Below, piece by piece: positions 26,101 to 35,262 of a stretch of DNA of 64,000 nucleotides. Made by a program: the position numbers and the translations under genes. Source of the stretch: Paraburkholderia tropica (lineage in GTDB: Bacteria > Pseudomonadota > Gammaproteobacteria > Burkholderiales > Burkholderiaceae); contig NZ_FNZM01000022.1 of the NCBI RefSeq assembly GCF_900109265.1, positions 62,001-126,000 of the forward strand, in the 5' to 3' direction. Each line of letters begins with the position of its first letter. Positions within the stretch are counted from its first letter, which is position 1. A model generated the notes under the pieces. That model was not told where the DNA came from, did not search any database, and saw only the letters and a list, made by a program, of their open reading frames with translations.

Positions 26101-28356
26101 GCGGGCGCGTTCGTCGGCGTCCTCGATGTGCGCCGCGCCGCGATTGATCTGGTTGGCGACCACGAACAGCTCGTCGGTGGGCGCGTCCTCGCGCAGACGC
26201 ATCGCGAGGCGGCGGCCCGCGTCGAGATGCGTGCTCAGGCGCGCGGCGTCGCTCATCGACGCATAGGCGGCCTCGCGAATGCGGTCGTGCGCGAAACGCA
26301 GCACCTGCGCGTCGCGGTCGATCAGCGACGCGTGCAGCGCTTCGTGCAGGCTCGCCAGCGCCGCGTCCGTGCTCAGACCCGCGGCGGCGGCGAGATCGTC
26401 GAGCTTCACAGCCGCGCCCAGACACGCCATCATCTGCAGCGCGCGCCGCGCCGCCGCGCCCAGCCGCGCGAAACGCAGCAGCATGAGGTCGGCGACATTG
26501 TCTGAATAGAGCTTCGCGCGGATGCCGTCGACATCGCGCAGCCGCAGCGTGCCTTTCTGCTCGAACTCGATCAGTCCTTCGCTCGACAGTTCGGCCGCGA
26601 ATTGCAGCGTGAAAAACGGATTGCCGCCGGTCTTTTCGCGGATCAGATCGATCACCGGATGCGCGGCATCCAGTTCGCAGCCGAGCGTGTCGCCGATCAG
26701 TTGCACCACGTCGCCGCGGTCGAGCGGCTCCACCGCCAGCACCTGATGGCGGCCGCGCGCCTCGCCGATCAGACGCGCGACCGCGTGCTCGGCGCCGACT
26801 TCGTTACTGCGATACGCCGCGATCAGCATGACGTGCGCCAGTTCGTCGTCGCGCGTCAGATGGTCGAGCACCGTGAGCGTGCCTTCGTCCGCCCATTGCA
26901 GGTCGTCGAGGAACAGTACGACGCTGCGCCCGGGCTGCGCGAGTCCCTTGAGCAGATCGGCGAGCGTGCGCAGATAACGCGCGCGGTCCACGTTGAACGT
27001 GGCATCGTCGCCGTGCGCCGGATCGCCCAGAATCAGCTTCAGGTCGGGCAGCAGCGCATAGAGCAGGCTCGCGCGCGCGCCGAGGCGTGCGGCGAGACGC
27101 GCGCGCGTGGCCGCGAAGCCGGCGTCGTCCTGACCGAGAATCGGATGGATCAGGCGTTCGAGCGCGCGGGCCAGCGCGCCGTATGGCAAGGTCGAATCGA
27201 GCTGTTCGCAGACGCCGCGCGCAAAGGCGATCGCCGCCGCGCCGGTCGCGTTGGCCCATTGCGCGACCAGCGCCGACTTGCCGCTGCCCGAATAGCCGCT
27301 CACGAACACAAGTTCCGCACCGCCGCTGTCGCTCACGCGGCGCAAGGTCGCGTCGAGCGCGTCGAGTTGCGCGCGTCGTCCGTACAGCGCGCCCGCGCGG
27401 CGGCCGACCGCCACCGTCGCGTGCAGATCGAGCGGAAAAGCCGGCGAATCCGCGGGCCGATTCGCGGGCGGATTCGCGGCGGCATTGGCGGGTTCGACGG
27501 GTTCGGATGGTTCAGCGGATTCAACGCCCGCAGCGGTTCGCGCGCAGCGTGCGAGATCGGCGAGCAAGCCCGTCGCGGATTGATAGCGCTCGTCGGGATT
27601 CTTCGCGAGCAGCTTCATGACGATCGCCTCGACCTGACGCGGCAGCCCGAGCGCATACGCCGATGGCCGGATCGGCGGCTTCGCGAGATGCGCATGCGCG
27701 AGCGCGATACGGTCCGCGCCCGTGAGCGGCAGCACGCCGGTCAGCATTTCGTAGAAGAGGCAGCCGAGCGAATAAAGGTCCGCGCGGCCATCCGGCGCGC
27801 GGTCGGCGCGCGCGCAGCGCTCCGGCGACATGTACTCCATCGCCCCGCGCCAGCCCGGCAGCGCCTCATGCGCGACGTCGGCATCGGCACGCTGCGCGCA
27901 ACCGAAGCCCGTGAGACAGGCCGAGCGTTCGTCCGCGTCGAGCAGAATGTTGTCGGGGTTCAGATCGCCATGCACCAGCCCGGCCCGATGCAGCGACGCC
28001 ACCGCCGCAGCCATCGCCATCGACACGCGCAGGAAGCGCCCGGTCTTCTGCGGCGCGCCCCAGCGCTGCCGCAGCGGCGTGCCGCCCGTATCCTCAAGCG
28101 CCAGCGCGAAGCGGCCGTTCTCGCGCAACTGCGCGAGCGGACGCGCGGCCCAAGGCGCGGCCAGACGCCCGCGCAACGCATATTCGTGCTCGAGTTGCGC
28201 GACCTGCGCGCGCTGCGCGAACTCGTCCTGCGCGACCGCGAACAGCAGGCGGCTGCCTTCGCGATCGACGCCGCGATACAGCGCAATCGGCCCCGCACGC
28301 AGCAGCGTGACCTGATAGTCGGCGAGTTGCTGGAGGCTCGCGTCGGCGTGGCTCAT
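23110..28356 (-). CDS. Giant sensor kinase B: Ser/Thr-kinase-like, AAA ATPase, GAF, histidine kinase
   Basis: The protein has 1748 residues. Domains in order are a Ser/Thr-kinase fold (about 15-280), AAA/Orc-like ATPase with Walker A GYSGSGKS (about 355) and Walker B VVLFLDDLQW, a long helical repeat region (about 600-1250), GAF (about 1320-1470), and a histidine kinase. The latter has the phospho-accepting His in SIAHEISQPV (about 1528), N box NLIVNAVEAM, G1 VADTGPGL and G2 GMGLGLSICRS. In the kinase fold the ATP lysine is replaced (AVAQ), HRD reads HGDLNPDN and DFG reads TGFG, so it is probably a pseudokinase. No transmembrane segment is seen, so it is cytosolic. The start codon overlaps the stop of kinase A (ATGA), implying coupled translation and perhaps a hetero-complex. 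The ligand is unknown. Confidence 0.85.
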   Translation of the reverse strand: MSHADASLQQLADYQVTLLRAGPIALYRGVDREGSRLLFAVAQDEFAQRAQVAQLEHEYALRGRLAAPWAARPLAQLRENGRFALALEDTGGTPLRQRWGAPQKTGRFLRVSMAMAAAVASLHRAGLVHGDLNPDNILLDADERSACLTGFGCAQRADADVAHEALPGWRGAMEYMSPERCARADRAPDGRADLYSLGCLFYEMLTGVLPLTGADRIALAHAHLAKPPIRPSAYALGLPRQVEAIVMKLLAKNPDERYQSATGLLADLARCARTAAGVESAEPSEPVEPANAAANPPANRPADSPAFPLDLHATVAVGRRAGALYGRRAQLDALDATLRRVSDSGGAELVFVSGYSGSGKSALVAQWANATGAAAIAFARGVCEQLDSTLPYGALARALERLIHPILGQDDAGFAATRARLAARLGARASLLYALLPDLKLILGDPAHGDDATFNVDRARYLRTLADLLKGLAQPGRSVVLFLDDLQWADEGTLTVLDHLTRDDELAHVMLIAAYRSNEVGAEHAVARLIGEARGRHQVLAVEPLDRGDVVQLIGDTLGCELDAAHPVIDLIREKTGGNPFFTLQFAAELSSEGLIEFEQKGTLRLRDVDGIRAKLYSDNVADLMLLRFARLGAAARRALQMMACLGAAVKLDDLAAAAGLSTDAALASLHEALHASLIDRDAQVLRFAHDRIREAAYASMSDAARLSTHLDAGRRLAMRLREDAPTDELFVVANQINRGAAHIEDADERARFARLNLLAGERAKAATAYTSALVYFETAAALIDAHADAEIAQWTEFYRADVECLIGTLAPAEARLSTLARKPIGMTLRAELTRLTASLQTAQSRQTQALATGLDFLARLGVRIDERPGDEVVHALHAQLRDALGERPVAQLATLGWVDDPLWRAALDVLADLIPPALFIDVNLLDVILLNMALLSVRHGLSDSAAYGFVCLNLVFAERYGDHRTGYEFAQLAVDIVDRCRQSRYRSRIYMRFGSLVIPWTRPAQDGMPYIEQATKVARESGDLVFDVSGARNVTSVLLLAGRPLDEVLVQAQNGLNVARLSKFFLYSGIFRAQIALIEQVRDGRDGRDMHAVDEEAQRDLELVKSNATSVGFAYWTCRLQASVIGGDLAAALEAEAAAQRAIGASRMFLELIEYRFFGALARAKAYMLAAAPAEAAAHRAALDAHHAQLAGWARVGPANLTGRAALVEAEIARIDGRAGDAERLYNKAIRHAHERRILHVEAIACELAADFHRQQGLATVADAYLRDASHAYAWWGANAKVRALTERGAKPESAAGALAASADYPAQQLDVAAVIKASSALSSEIVLSRLIETLVLVTLEHAGAQRCVLALQHEAPPGDASRETRWQIHAEAATLAELAEVNVVRRAVSSEDLPLTVLRTVMRTGQPLALGDAAGDGAYTRDDYVRRTRVKSLLCMPLLRQGGLVGLLFLENRLSQNAFTDDKIAVLSVLGAQAAIALENARLYHDMVEQNQRIAHTEEALRNAMAELARVTRLTTMGQFVASIAHEISQPVSAIHSSASAGVHWLNREPPAVDEARKLFELVANESQRASDVIHGMRELARNVPPRLTVFDLRGAVSEALLLAGAEVDHHDVEVRNRIASGCFVKGDRIQIQQVALNLIVNAVEAMGGAASPERLLDLSSTIDDDGRARITVADTGPGLDATVAHSLFEPFVTTKATGMGLGLSICRSIVERHGGTLDVEPNTPCGTRFVFSLAAAFGPGDAAPE

Positions 28357-31300
28357 ACGGCGGCGGCGTCGAGCGCCGAGAGTTCGAAGCAGAAGGTCGC
28401 GCCGGCGTCGTCGTTGTTGATGGCCCAGATCGTGCCGCGATGCTCGTCCACGATCGAGCGGCAAATCGAGAGCCCGAGGCCCATGCCGTCCGACTTCGTC
28501 GTGAAGAACGGCTCGAACAGCCGGTCGATGATATCGGCGGGAATGCCGGTGCCGGAATCGCTCACCGACACGCGCACCGCGTGCGTGTCCGACAATTCCG
28601 CCGAGATCCGCAGCACGCGCGCGCCGCCCGCCGAACGCAGGATCGAATGCATGCCGTTGAAGACGAGGTTCATCAGGACCTGCTGAATCTGGATCTTGTC
28701 GGCGGCCACCCTCGGCAGTTCGCCGCCCGTCACCACGCGCAGGCGAATGTCATTCTTTTCCAGTTCCTGACGCACCAGCGCGACCACTTCGGCCACCGTC
28801 TGCGTCATGTCGATGGCGGCGCGGTTCGAGCGCTCCTTGCGCGCCAGCGCGCGCAGCCGGTTGATGACCTCGCTCGCGCGATCCGCATCGCTGACGATGC
28901 GCGCGAGATTCGTGCGCGCCTCGTCGAGCGACGGCACCGCGCGATTCAGCCAGCGCATGCCCGCTTCGCCGTGCGTGATGATCGCCATCAGCGGCTGCTT
29001 GAGATCGTGCGCGATCGAAGCGGTCAGCTCGCCGAGCGTGGACACGCGCGTCACGTGCGTGAGTTCCGCCTGCGCGCGCAGCAACGCGTTCTGCGCCTGG
29101 TGGATCTCGGTCATGTCGGCGAGCGCGCCCACGTACTCGACCGCCTTCGACTGCGCGTTGCCGACCGGCCGCGCGACCATGCGCAGATACTTGATCGCGC
29201 CGCGCGCCACGCACACGCGGTACTCGACTTCGACGATCGACGCGCGCGCCTCGGCCTCGCGCAGCGCGCGCCGGACCTGCTCGACATCGTCGGGATGAAT
29301 GCGCTCCAGCATGAAGTCCATATGCGGCTGGCGTGGCTCGCTCACTTCGAGAATGCGCCACGTCTGCGCGGAACACGTCATGTCGCGCGACTCCACGTTC
29401 CAGCCCACGCTGCCGATATTGCTCAGGCGCTGCGCTTCCGAGAGATACATCTCGCTGCGCCGCAATGCATCTTCGGAGGCGCGCCGCTCGGTCACGTCGG
29501 TGGTCGAGCCGATATATTCGCGCGCGGCGATTTCGCCGTTGCCCTGCGTTTGCGCCGCCGCGACAGTATCGTTCGCGACGGCACCCTCGCCGCCTTCGCG
29601 GCTCGACCACGGCCGGAAAATCACCTGCAAGCGACGCACCGCGCCATTGCCCTGCACCGTCGAAAACTCGAAGCTGTGCATGCCGTCTTCGCAGATCGCA
29701 TTCGCGAACACTTCCTTGAAACGCAGCCGGTCCTCGATCTGTACGCGCTCCAGACACATTTCGAGCGTCGGGCTCGCGCACGCCACTTCCACGCCCCACA
29801 GTTCATAGTTCTCGCGCGACCACAGCATCTCGCCCGTCGTCGCGTTCCAGATCCACGTGCCGGTCTTGCTGATGCGCTGGCCTTCCTCCAGAAACGCCTC
29901 GCTGCGCCGCAGCCGTTCTTCGGTGTGACGGCGCTCGATGTTCTCGCGCTTGAGCGCCGAATACAGGCGCGCGTTCTCGATCGAAATAGCCGCCTGCGAA
30001 GCCAGCATGTTCATCAGATTCACGCGCGCGACATCGAACACATAGGGCGTGATGCCGTTTTCCATATACAGCACGCCGACGAGTTCGCCGTGCCGCAACA
30101 GCGGCAGGCACAACAGCGAACGGCAGCGTCCCGCAATCAGATAACGGTCGTCGCGGAAGTCGTTCGGCTCCGCACCGTCTTCGATCACGACGTTCTCGCG
30201 CACGCGCATCACATGGCGCACCACCGTGAGCGGCAGCACGCTTTCGCACAGGCCGAGATCATTCGCACGCACCGTAATGCCGCTTTTGTCGAAACCCGCT
30301 TCGGCCGCGATGCGAAAACTCTCGCCCGACCAAAGGATCAGCAATGCGCGCTGCGCGCCGCTATGACGAACGGCGATGCGCATGAACGCCTGCACGAGTT
30401 TGTCGAGATCGATCTCGCTCGATACGGCCTGCGAAAGCTGCACCATCGCCGCCACGTCGACCGTGCCGAGCGGCGCAACCTGCGCCGCCGCGCCGCGCAC
30501 CGAGACCGCCGGTTCGCGCAGATGCTGGAACGCCTGTTCGAGATTACGCACCTTGGCGTCGGCGCCCCAACGCGCGTAAGCGTCGCGCGCCGAACGCAGA
30601 CACGCCTGCGCCAGCGAACGCAATTCGCGCCGCGCGTAGAAGTGCGCGGAAAACTCATGCGCGATCGCCTCGCAATGCGGCTGGCCGTTCTCGCGCGCGA
30701 GCGCAATGGCGTGCTCGTACGCCTGACCGGCCTGCTCGACATCGCCGACCAGACGCGCGTATTCGGCCATCACCAGCGCATGGCGGCTGCCGTAGTTCTC
30801 CGGCGAACTGTCGGCCCATGCCTTGAGCCGATCCATCGAGCCAACCAGATCGGCTTGCGCGCTTTCGGTCAGGCCTTCCACGCGCTCGTCGAGCACGCGC
30901 AGAATCGACAGCGCGCGAATGAAGTGATACGTGACTTCAATCGGCATCGCCATGACCGCGCCCAACAGCGGCTCGACTTCTTTGGCCCGCTCCAGCACCG
31001 TGGCGAAGCGGTTGTGCAGAAAGTCTTCCTTCATCTCCATGATCGCGGCGAACGCAATGCCGCAACCGAACTGCGCTTCGCGCACGCTTTCGACGAGTTC
31101 GCGATGCGTCGACGTAATACCCGCGCCGCCCGGCTCGATGCCCTGCAAACGCAGCAGGAACATCAATTCGAGTTCGATGGTGACGCAGATGGCCTTGTTG
31201 CGCAGCTCGTTCGCGAAGCGCGCGTTCTCGCGGCCCAGCGCGATCACTTCGCTCAAATGCTCGCCGCGCTCGTACGCGAGCCAGATGCCTTCGAAGGCGA

Positions 31301-34300
31301 TATAGCCCGCGTAGATGAAATCGCCGGCTTCCACGCACTGGCTCATCGCACGGCTGAGCACGGGAATCGCGGTGCGAAACGGTCGCCGCCAGATCAGCAC
31401 GTGATCCGCATGCAGATGCAGCAGCGTGCCGTTCAGACGCGCCTCGCCATAGCGCTCGTTGACCTCCAGCGAGAGCTCGGAGAACTGCAGCGCGAGATCG
31501 AAATCGCGCGCGCTGCCCACCAGCAGCAGCGCAAAAATGGCGTACACGTATCCGGACAAACGCGTGTTGCCGTGCGCGAGACTCAGCTCGGTGGCCTTGA
31601 GCACGAGCATCGGAAACAGATTCGAGACGCCGATATACGCGCTCGGAATCGCATCGATGATGAGACCGATCACCGCTTCGTGCATCGGGTCCTGCACGCA
31701 GCCGCGCGTGAGCAGATCGCGCATCGGACGCACGCGGCACTGCGCGCGCAACGCAGCGAGTTGCTGCTGCACGGTCGCGTCGTCGAACGCTTCGTTGCGT
31801 ACGTCCACATCAAGCAGCGCGAGCGCATGGAAGGTCGTTTCCACCGCCAGCCGGTAATCGCCCGCCGCCTGATGAATGCGGATCTCCATGCGCATCGCGC
31901 TCGCGCGTTCGAGCAGATTCGCGGCATAGCCGCGCGCCGTGCGCGCCGTGTCGATGGCGCGATGAAAATCACCGGTCAGATACTCGCACTCCGCGAGATC
32001 GAGATGCAGCTTGAACACGTCGAGGCTCGCGCCGCCCACGCCGTACTGCACGATGAGCTTCTCGGCCTGGGCGAAATACTCGCGCGCCGAACTCCAAGCG
32101 GCGGCCGCCTTCGCGGCGTTGCCCGCGATCACGTCGAGTTCCGCGAGGCGCGCGCGGTCGGCGCACGACAGCCGGCGTTGCGAGCGGTTCAAGTGACCCA
32201 CGGCCTCGAACACTTCGGCGGTCGCTGGCGCCACGGGCATGGCCGAGAGCAGACGCGTGCCGATCTGCGCATGCGCCGCTTCGCGTTCGGCCTCGCCGAG
32301 CATGGCGTACGACGCCTCCTGCACGCGGTCGTGCACGAAGCGATACGCGTCGCCCTTGCGCGAGACGAGTCCCGCCGATTCCGCCTCGCGCATCGTCGCG
32401 AGCACCTGGCCGCTCTCCAGCCCGAGCACCCGCGCGAGCGAGCCCACGCGCGCCGTGCCGCCGAGGCAGGCGAAGATCGACAGCACGCGCTTGGTGTCTT
32501 CGTGCAGGCGCGTGAGGCGGATCGTCAGCAGATCGACCACGTTGCCCGTATAGCCCTTGTCGCGAATGCGGTCGAGGTCCCACGTCCAGCCCACGCGGAA
32601 CACGTCGGAGACAATCAGGCGCTCCTGAATCAGCTCGCGCAGGAACTCGATCGTGAAGAACGGATTGCCGCCGCTCTTCTCGAAGATCACCGAAGCCAGC
32701 GGCGCGACCACGCCCGGCCCTTCGTCGAGCGCTTCGGCAATCAGGCTCACGATGTCGGGCAGCGCGAGCGGCCGCAGACCGATGCGCTCGGTCACCTTGC
32801 GGCCGAACAGAATGCTGTTCAGGCGCTCGCTCGCCACGCGCGAACGGCCGAGTTCGATGCTTCGGTGCGCGAGCACCAGCAGCAGATTGCGCAACTCCGC
32901 ATCCGACGACAAACCGTCGATGATTTCGAGCGTGCCGGAATCGAGCCATTGCACGTCGTCGAGAAACAGCACGAGCGGGCGCTGCTTGTCCGAGAACAGC
33001 ATGAGAAAACGCTTCACCACCAGCAGAAAACGATTGGTGGCTTCCTGCGGCGGCAAGGCCGCACACGCCGGCTGCGGCCCGACAATCGCGCCGATCTCCG
33101 GCACCAGATTGACGATCAGTTGTCCGCTCTTGCCGACCGCCTCCTCGAACCGCGCGCGCCACAGCGCGATTTCCGGCCCCGTCTTGCGCAGCAGCGGCCG
33201 CACGAGACCGCGCAGCACCTGCACGAAAGCCGCATAGGGAATGCTGTCGTTGTATTGATCGAATTTGCCCAGCGTGAAATGCACGCCCGCCGCGCCGATA
33301 TTGCGCTTGAATTCATCGATGAAAAAGGTCTTGCCGACGCCCGGCTCGCCTTCCACGATCACCGCCATCGCGTCGCCGGTTTTGCGCACGCGTTCGAGCG
33401 CCCCGTGCAATTGCTCCAGTTCGCGCTGGCGCCCATAGGTGCGCACCGGAAACACCGCGCGCGATTTGCGGTCGCCGCGCCCAAGCGATGCCGGCGAAAT
33501 CTCGACGCCCTGTGTGAGTTCTTCGAGGCACAATTGCAGATCGGCTTCGACGCCCGCCGCCGTCTGATAGCGGTCGTCGGCGGCCTTCGCGAGCAGCTTG
33601 CTGATGACGAATTCGATCTGCGGGCGCAGGTCGGGCACGCTGTTGCGCAACGGCCGCGGCGTGCTGACGAGGTGCGAATACACCCACTCCTCCCGCTCGC
33701 GCGCCTCGTAGGGCATGTGCCCGGACAGCAGTTGATAGAGCAGCACGCCGAGCGCGTAAAGATCGCTGCGCGGATCGCCATGCTGGCTCGCCGTGCTGGT
33801 GCGTTCGGGCGCGAGATAGGGCAGCCGGCTCATGGCGATCACGCCGCCCTCGCCGCACGCCACGCCGTTGCCGAAGGCGCTCGACGCGTTGCCGAAACCC
33901 GTGATCCACATGCGCGAATCGCTGCCCGCGAACAGATTGGCGGGACTCAGCGTGTTGTGCACGAGACCTTGTGCGTGCATGCCCTTGAGCGCGGCGGACA
34001 GCGACACGGCCAGCGATAGAAACTGCCGCAGCGAGCGGGCGTTCGCGATCTGGCGGCTCAGCGGCGTGGCCTCGCAATGCTGGAGCGTCAGCAGAAACTG
34101 GCCGCCGTTGCGAAACAGCTCGCGCGGGCACAGCCCCCATTCCGGATCGATCGCTTCGCGCAGGCTGTATTCTTTTTCGAACGAGGCGAGCAGGGCGCGC
34201 GTGTCGGCGGCCGCGGACGGCACCTTCACGAACAGCGGCTGTTCGCAGCCTTCGGCAATGGCGCGCCAGAGCGTCTGGTCGTCGTCGCGCTGCAGCAGCT

Positions 34301-34394
34301 CCGCGCCGATCACGCGTCCATAGATATCCGCCGCGCCGGTCGCTTCCCAGCCCGGAATTTCGTTGCTGGCCAGCCGCTGCGCCAGTACGGCCAT
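28353..34394 (-). CDS. Giant sensor kinase A: Ser/Thr-kinase-like, AAA ATPase, GAF, two PAS, histidine kinase
   Basis: The protein has 2013 residues. It starts at ATG 34394 with GGAG six bases upstream, 11 bp after the FixJ-type gene; an in-frame TTG at 34409 is less likely. Domains are a Ser/Thr-kinase fold (about 20-300), ATPase with Walker A GEPGVGKT (about 350) and Walker B LVLFLDDVQW, helical repeats, GAF (about 1340-1490), PAS (about 1505-1620 and 1650-1760), and a histidine kinase. Its His lies in SIAHDLKQPL (about 1797), with G1 VSDSGTGI and G2 GMGLGLSICRS. The kinase keeps a lysine (FVKV), but HRD reads HNTLSPAN and DFG reads TGFG, so phosphotransfer to Ser/Thr is doubtful. It is cytosolic. 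The order recalls cyanobacterial HstK-type and fungal group X kinases without a receiver. The likely targets are the two FixJ-type regulators encoded upstream. Confidence 0.85.
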   Translation of the reverse strand: MAVLAQRLASNEIPGWEATGAADIYGRVIGAELLQRDDDQTLWRAIAEGCEQPLFVKVPSAAADTRALLASFEKEYSLREAIDPEWGLCPRELFRNGGQFLLTLQHCEATPLSRQIANARSLRQFLSLAVSLSAALKGMHAQGLVHNTLSPANLFAGSDSRMWITGFGNASSAFGNGVACGEGGVIAMSRLPYLAPERTSTASQHGDPRSDLYALGVLLYQLLSGHMPYEAREREEWVYSHLVSTPRPLRNSVPDLRPQIEFVISKLLAKAADDRYQTAAGVEADLQLCLEELTQGVEISPASLGRGDRKSRAVFPVRTYGRQRELEQLHGALERVRKTGDAMAVIVEGEPGVGKTFFIDEFKRNIGAAGVHFTLGKFDQYNDSIPYAAFVQVLRGLVRPLLRKTGPEIALWRARFEEAVGKSGQLIVNLVPEIGAIVGPQPACAALPPQEATNRFLLVVKRFLMLFSDKQRPLVLFLDDVQWLDSGTLEIIDGLSSDAELRNLLLVLAHRSIELGRSRVASERLNSILFGRKVTERIGLRPLALPDIVSLIAEALDEGPGVVAPLASVIFEKSGGNPFFTIEFLRELIQERLIVSDVFRVGWTWDLDRIRDKGYTGNVVDLLTIRLTRLHEDTKRVLSIFACLGGTARVGSLARVLGLESGQVLATMREAESAGLVSRKGDAYRFVHDRVQEASYAMLGEAEREAAHAQIGTRLLSAMPVAPATAEVFEAVGHLNRSQRRLSCADRARLAELDVIAGNAAKAAAAWSSAREYFAQAEKLIVQYGVGGASLDVFKLHLDLAECEYLTGDFHRAIDTARTARGYAANLLERASAMRMEIRIHQAAGDYRLAVETTFHALALLDVDVRNEAFDDATVQQQLAALRAQCRVRPMRDLLTRGCVQDPMHEAVIGLIIDAIPSAYIGVSNLFPMLVLKATELSLAHGNTRLSGYVYAIFALLLVGSARDFDLALQFSELSLEVNERYGEARLNGTLLHLHADHVLIWRRPFRTAIPVLSRAMSQCVEAGDFIYAGYIAFEGIWLAYERGEHLSEVIALGRENARFANELRNKAICVTIELELMFLLRLQGIEPGGAGITSTHRELVESVREAQFGCGIAFAAIMEMKEDFLHNRFATVLERAKEVEPLLGAVMAMPIEVTYHFIRALSILRVLDERVEGLTESAQADLVGSMDRLKAWADSSPENYGSRHALVMAEYARLVGDVEQAGQAYEHAIALARENGQPHCEAIAHEFSAHFYARRELRSLAQACLRSARDAYARWGADAKVRNLEQAFQHLREPAVSVRGAAAQVAPLGTVDVAAMVQLSQAVSSEIDLDKLVQAFMRIAVRHSGAQRALLILWSGESFRIAAEAGFDKSGITVRANDLGLCESVLPLTVVRHVMRVRENVVIEDGAEPNDFRDDRYLIAGRCRSLLCLPLLRHGELVGVLYMENGITPYVFDVARVNLMNMLASQAAISIENARLYSALKRENIERRHTEERLRRSEAFLEEGQRISKTGTWIWNATTGEMLWSRENYELWGVEVACASPTLEMCLERVQIEDRLRFKEVFANAICEDGMHSFEFSTVQGNGAVRRLQVIFRPWSSREGGEGAVANDTVAAAQTQGNGEIAAREYIGSTTDVTERRASEDALRRSEMYLSEAQRLSNIGSVGWNVESRDMTCSAQTWRILEVSEPRQPHMDFMLERIHPDDVEQVRRALREAEARASIVEVEYRVCVARGAIKYLRMVARPVGNAQSKAVEYVGALADMTEIHQAQNALLRAQAELTHVTRVSTLGELTASIAHDLKQPLMAIITHGEAGMRWLNRAVPSLDEARTNLARIVSDADRASEVINRLRALARKERSNRAAIDMTQTVAEVVALVRQELEKNDIRLRVVTGGELPRVAADKIQIQQVLMNLVFNGMHSILRSAGGARVLRISAELSDTHAVRVSVSDSGTGIPADIIDRLFEPFFTTKSDGMGLGLSICRSIVDEHRGTIWAINNDDAGATFCFELSALDAAAV

Positions 34395-34405
34395 AAAAGT
34401 CTCCG

Positions 34406-35062
34406 TCAAAAGCGTGCCTGCGCCGCCGCGCTGATGACTTCCATCTTGCGCACCAGATCGGCGACCGACTGCGCTTCGAGCTTGCGCATCGCCGAACTGC
34501 GATGGATCTTGATGGTGATTTCGCTAAGGTTCAGCTCACCGGCGATCTGCTTGTTCAGCAGCCCTTCGACGACGTACGACACCACTTCGCGCTCGCGCGC
34601 CGTCAGCAGGTCGTAACGCGCGCGCAGCGACGCCTCGGAGCGGTTGCGTTCGAGCCACGCCGCGTGACGGCCGATGGCGCTCGAGACCGCGTCGATCACG
34701 CGCTGGTCGCGCACCGGCTTGGTCAGGAAATCGAGCGCGCCGGCCTTCATCGCACGCACCGACATTTCGATGTCGCCATGCGCCGTCATGAAGATGATCG
34801 GCATGTCTACCTGATGCTGGCGCGCGCTCTGCTGAAACGTGAGCCCGCTCTCGCCGCGCAGACGCACGTCGAGCAGCAGGCAGCTCGGCGCGGCCGGTCG
34901 CGGCGCCGAAAGAAATTCCTCGATCCGCGTGAAAGTCTGCACGCTGAAGCCCGACGAGCGCAGCAGACTCGAAAGCGCCGCGCAGATCGACTCGTCGTCG
35001 TCGATCACGTAGACCATCGCGTCGTCGACCTTCGGCGCAGCGTGATATGCATTGTTCTCCAT
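34406..35062 (-). CDS. FixJ-type response regulator 2
   Basis: The 218-residue protein has a receiver domain (about 17-130) with the acidic pocket DDDE, phosphorylation site Asp65 in LLLDVRL and the conserved lysine in LTKPV. A LuxR/GerE helix-turn-helix follows at about 150-210 (LTAREREVVSYVVEGLLN). The gene directly precedes giant kinase A, with 11 bp between, so that kinase is the best partner. Receiver plus LuxR output is the FixJ/NodW arrangement, which activates transcription after phosphorylation. The start ATG 35062 has GGGGAA upstream. Confidence 0.92.
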   Translation of the reverse strand: MENNAYHAAPKVDDAMVYVIDDDESICAALSSLLRSSGFSVQTFTRIEEFLSAPRPAAPSCLLLDVRLRGESGLTFQQSARQHQVDMPIIFMTAHGDIEMSVRAMKAGALDFLTKPVRDQRVIDAVSSAIGRHAAWLERNRSEASLRARYDLLTAREREVVSYVVEGLLNKQIAGELNLSEITIKIHRSSAMRKLEAQSVADLVRKMEVISAAAQARF

Positions 35063-35195
35063 CGATGTTCCCCATGCAGCTCTGCACGATGCCTGACCCC
35101 GACGCCCCGACGCCAGCGCAGGTTGGCCAATTCTGTTACCGGTGTTCTGTTCTTGTTATGACGATGCCGCTTGCCGAAGCGCGTTTGACAGCGTG

Positions 35196-35262
35196 CCCGC
35201 TGTTAGGCCCGCTGTTAGGCCCGCTGTCGTGCTCGTTATCGAACGCGTTATCGAACTCGTTA
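35196..35262. repeat. Two successive 12-bp-period tandem repeats between regulators
   Basis: CCCGCTGTTAGG occurs at 35196-35207 and 35208-35219, with a third partial copy from 35220. It is followed by GTTATCGAACGC (35235) and GTTATCGAACTC (35247), with a partial third copy running into the stop of FixJ-type regulator 1. Both blocks share a 12-bp period and lie in the 197-bp gap between the two regulator genes. Because 12 is a multiple of three, they may stem from an expanded C-terminal coding tail that is now beyond a stop. Alternatively they are regulatory repeats. Confidence 0.75.

Noticed and set aside
28440..34019. A 1859-codon open frame on the plus strand opposite giant kinase A, and a similar 753-codon and 694-codon frame opposite kinase B
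   Set aside because: Their products are His/Arg-rich with no domain logic, while the minus-strand frames encode ordered kinase, ATPase and GAF domains. They are antisense shadows of high-GC coding DNA.
34395..34409. TTG start at 34409 giving kinase A a four-base overlap with the FixJ-type gene
   Set aside because: ATG 34394 has GGAG at ideal spacing and is more likely, so these two genes are probably separated by 11 bp, not overlapping.
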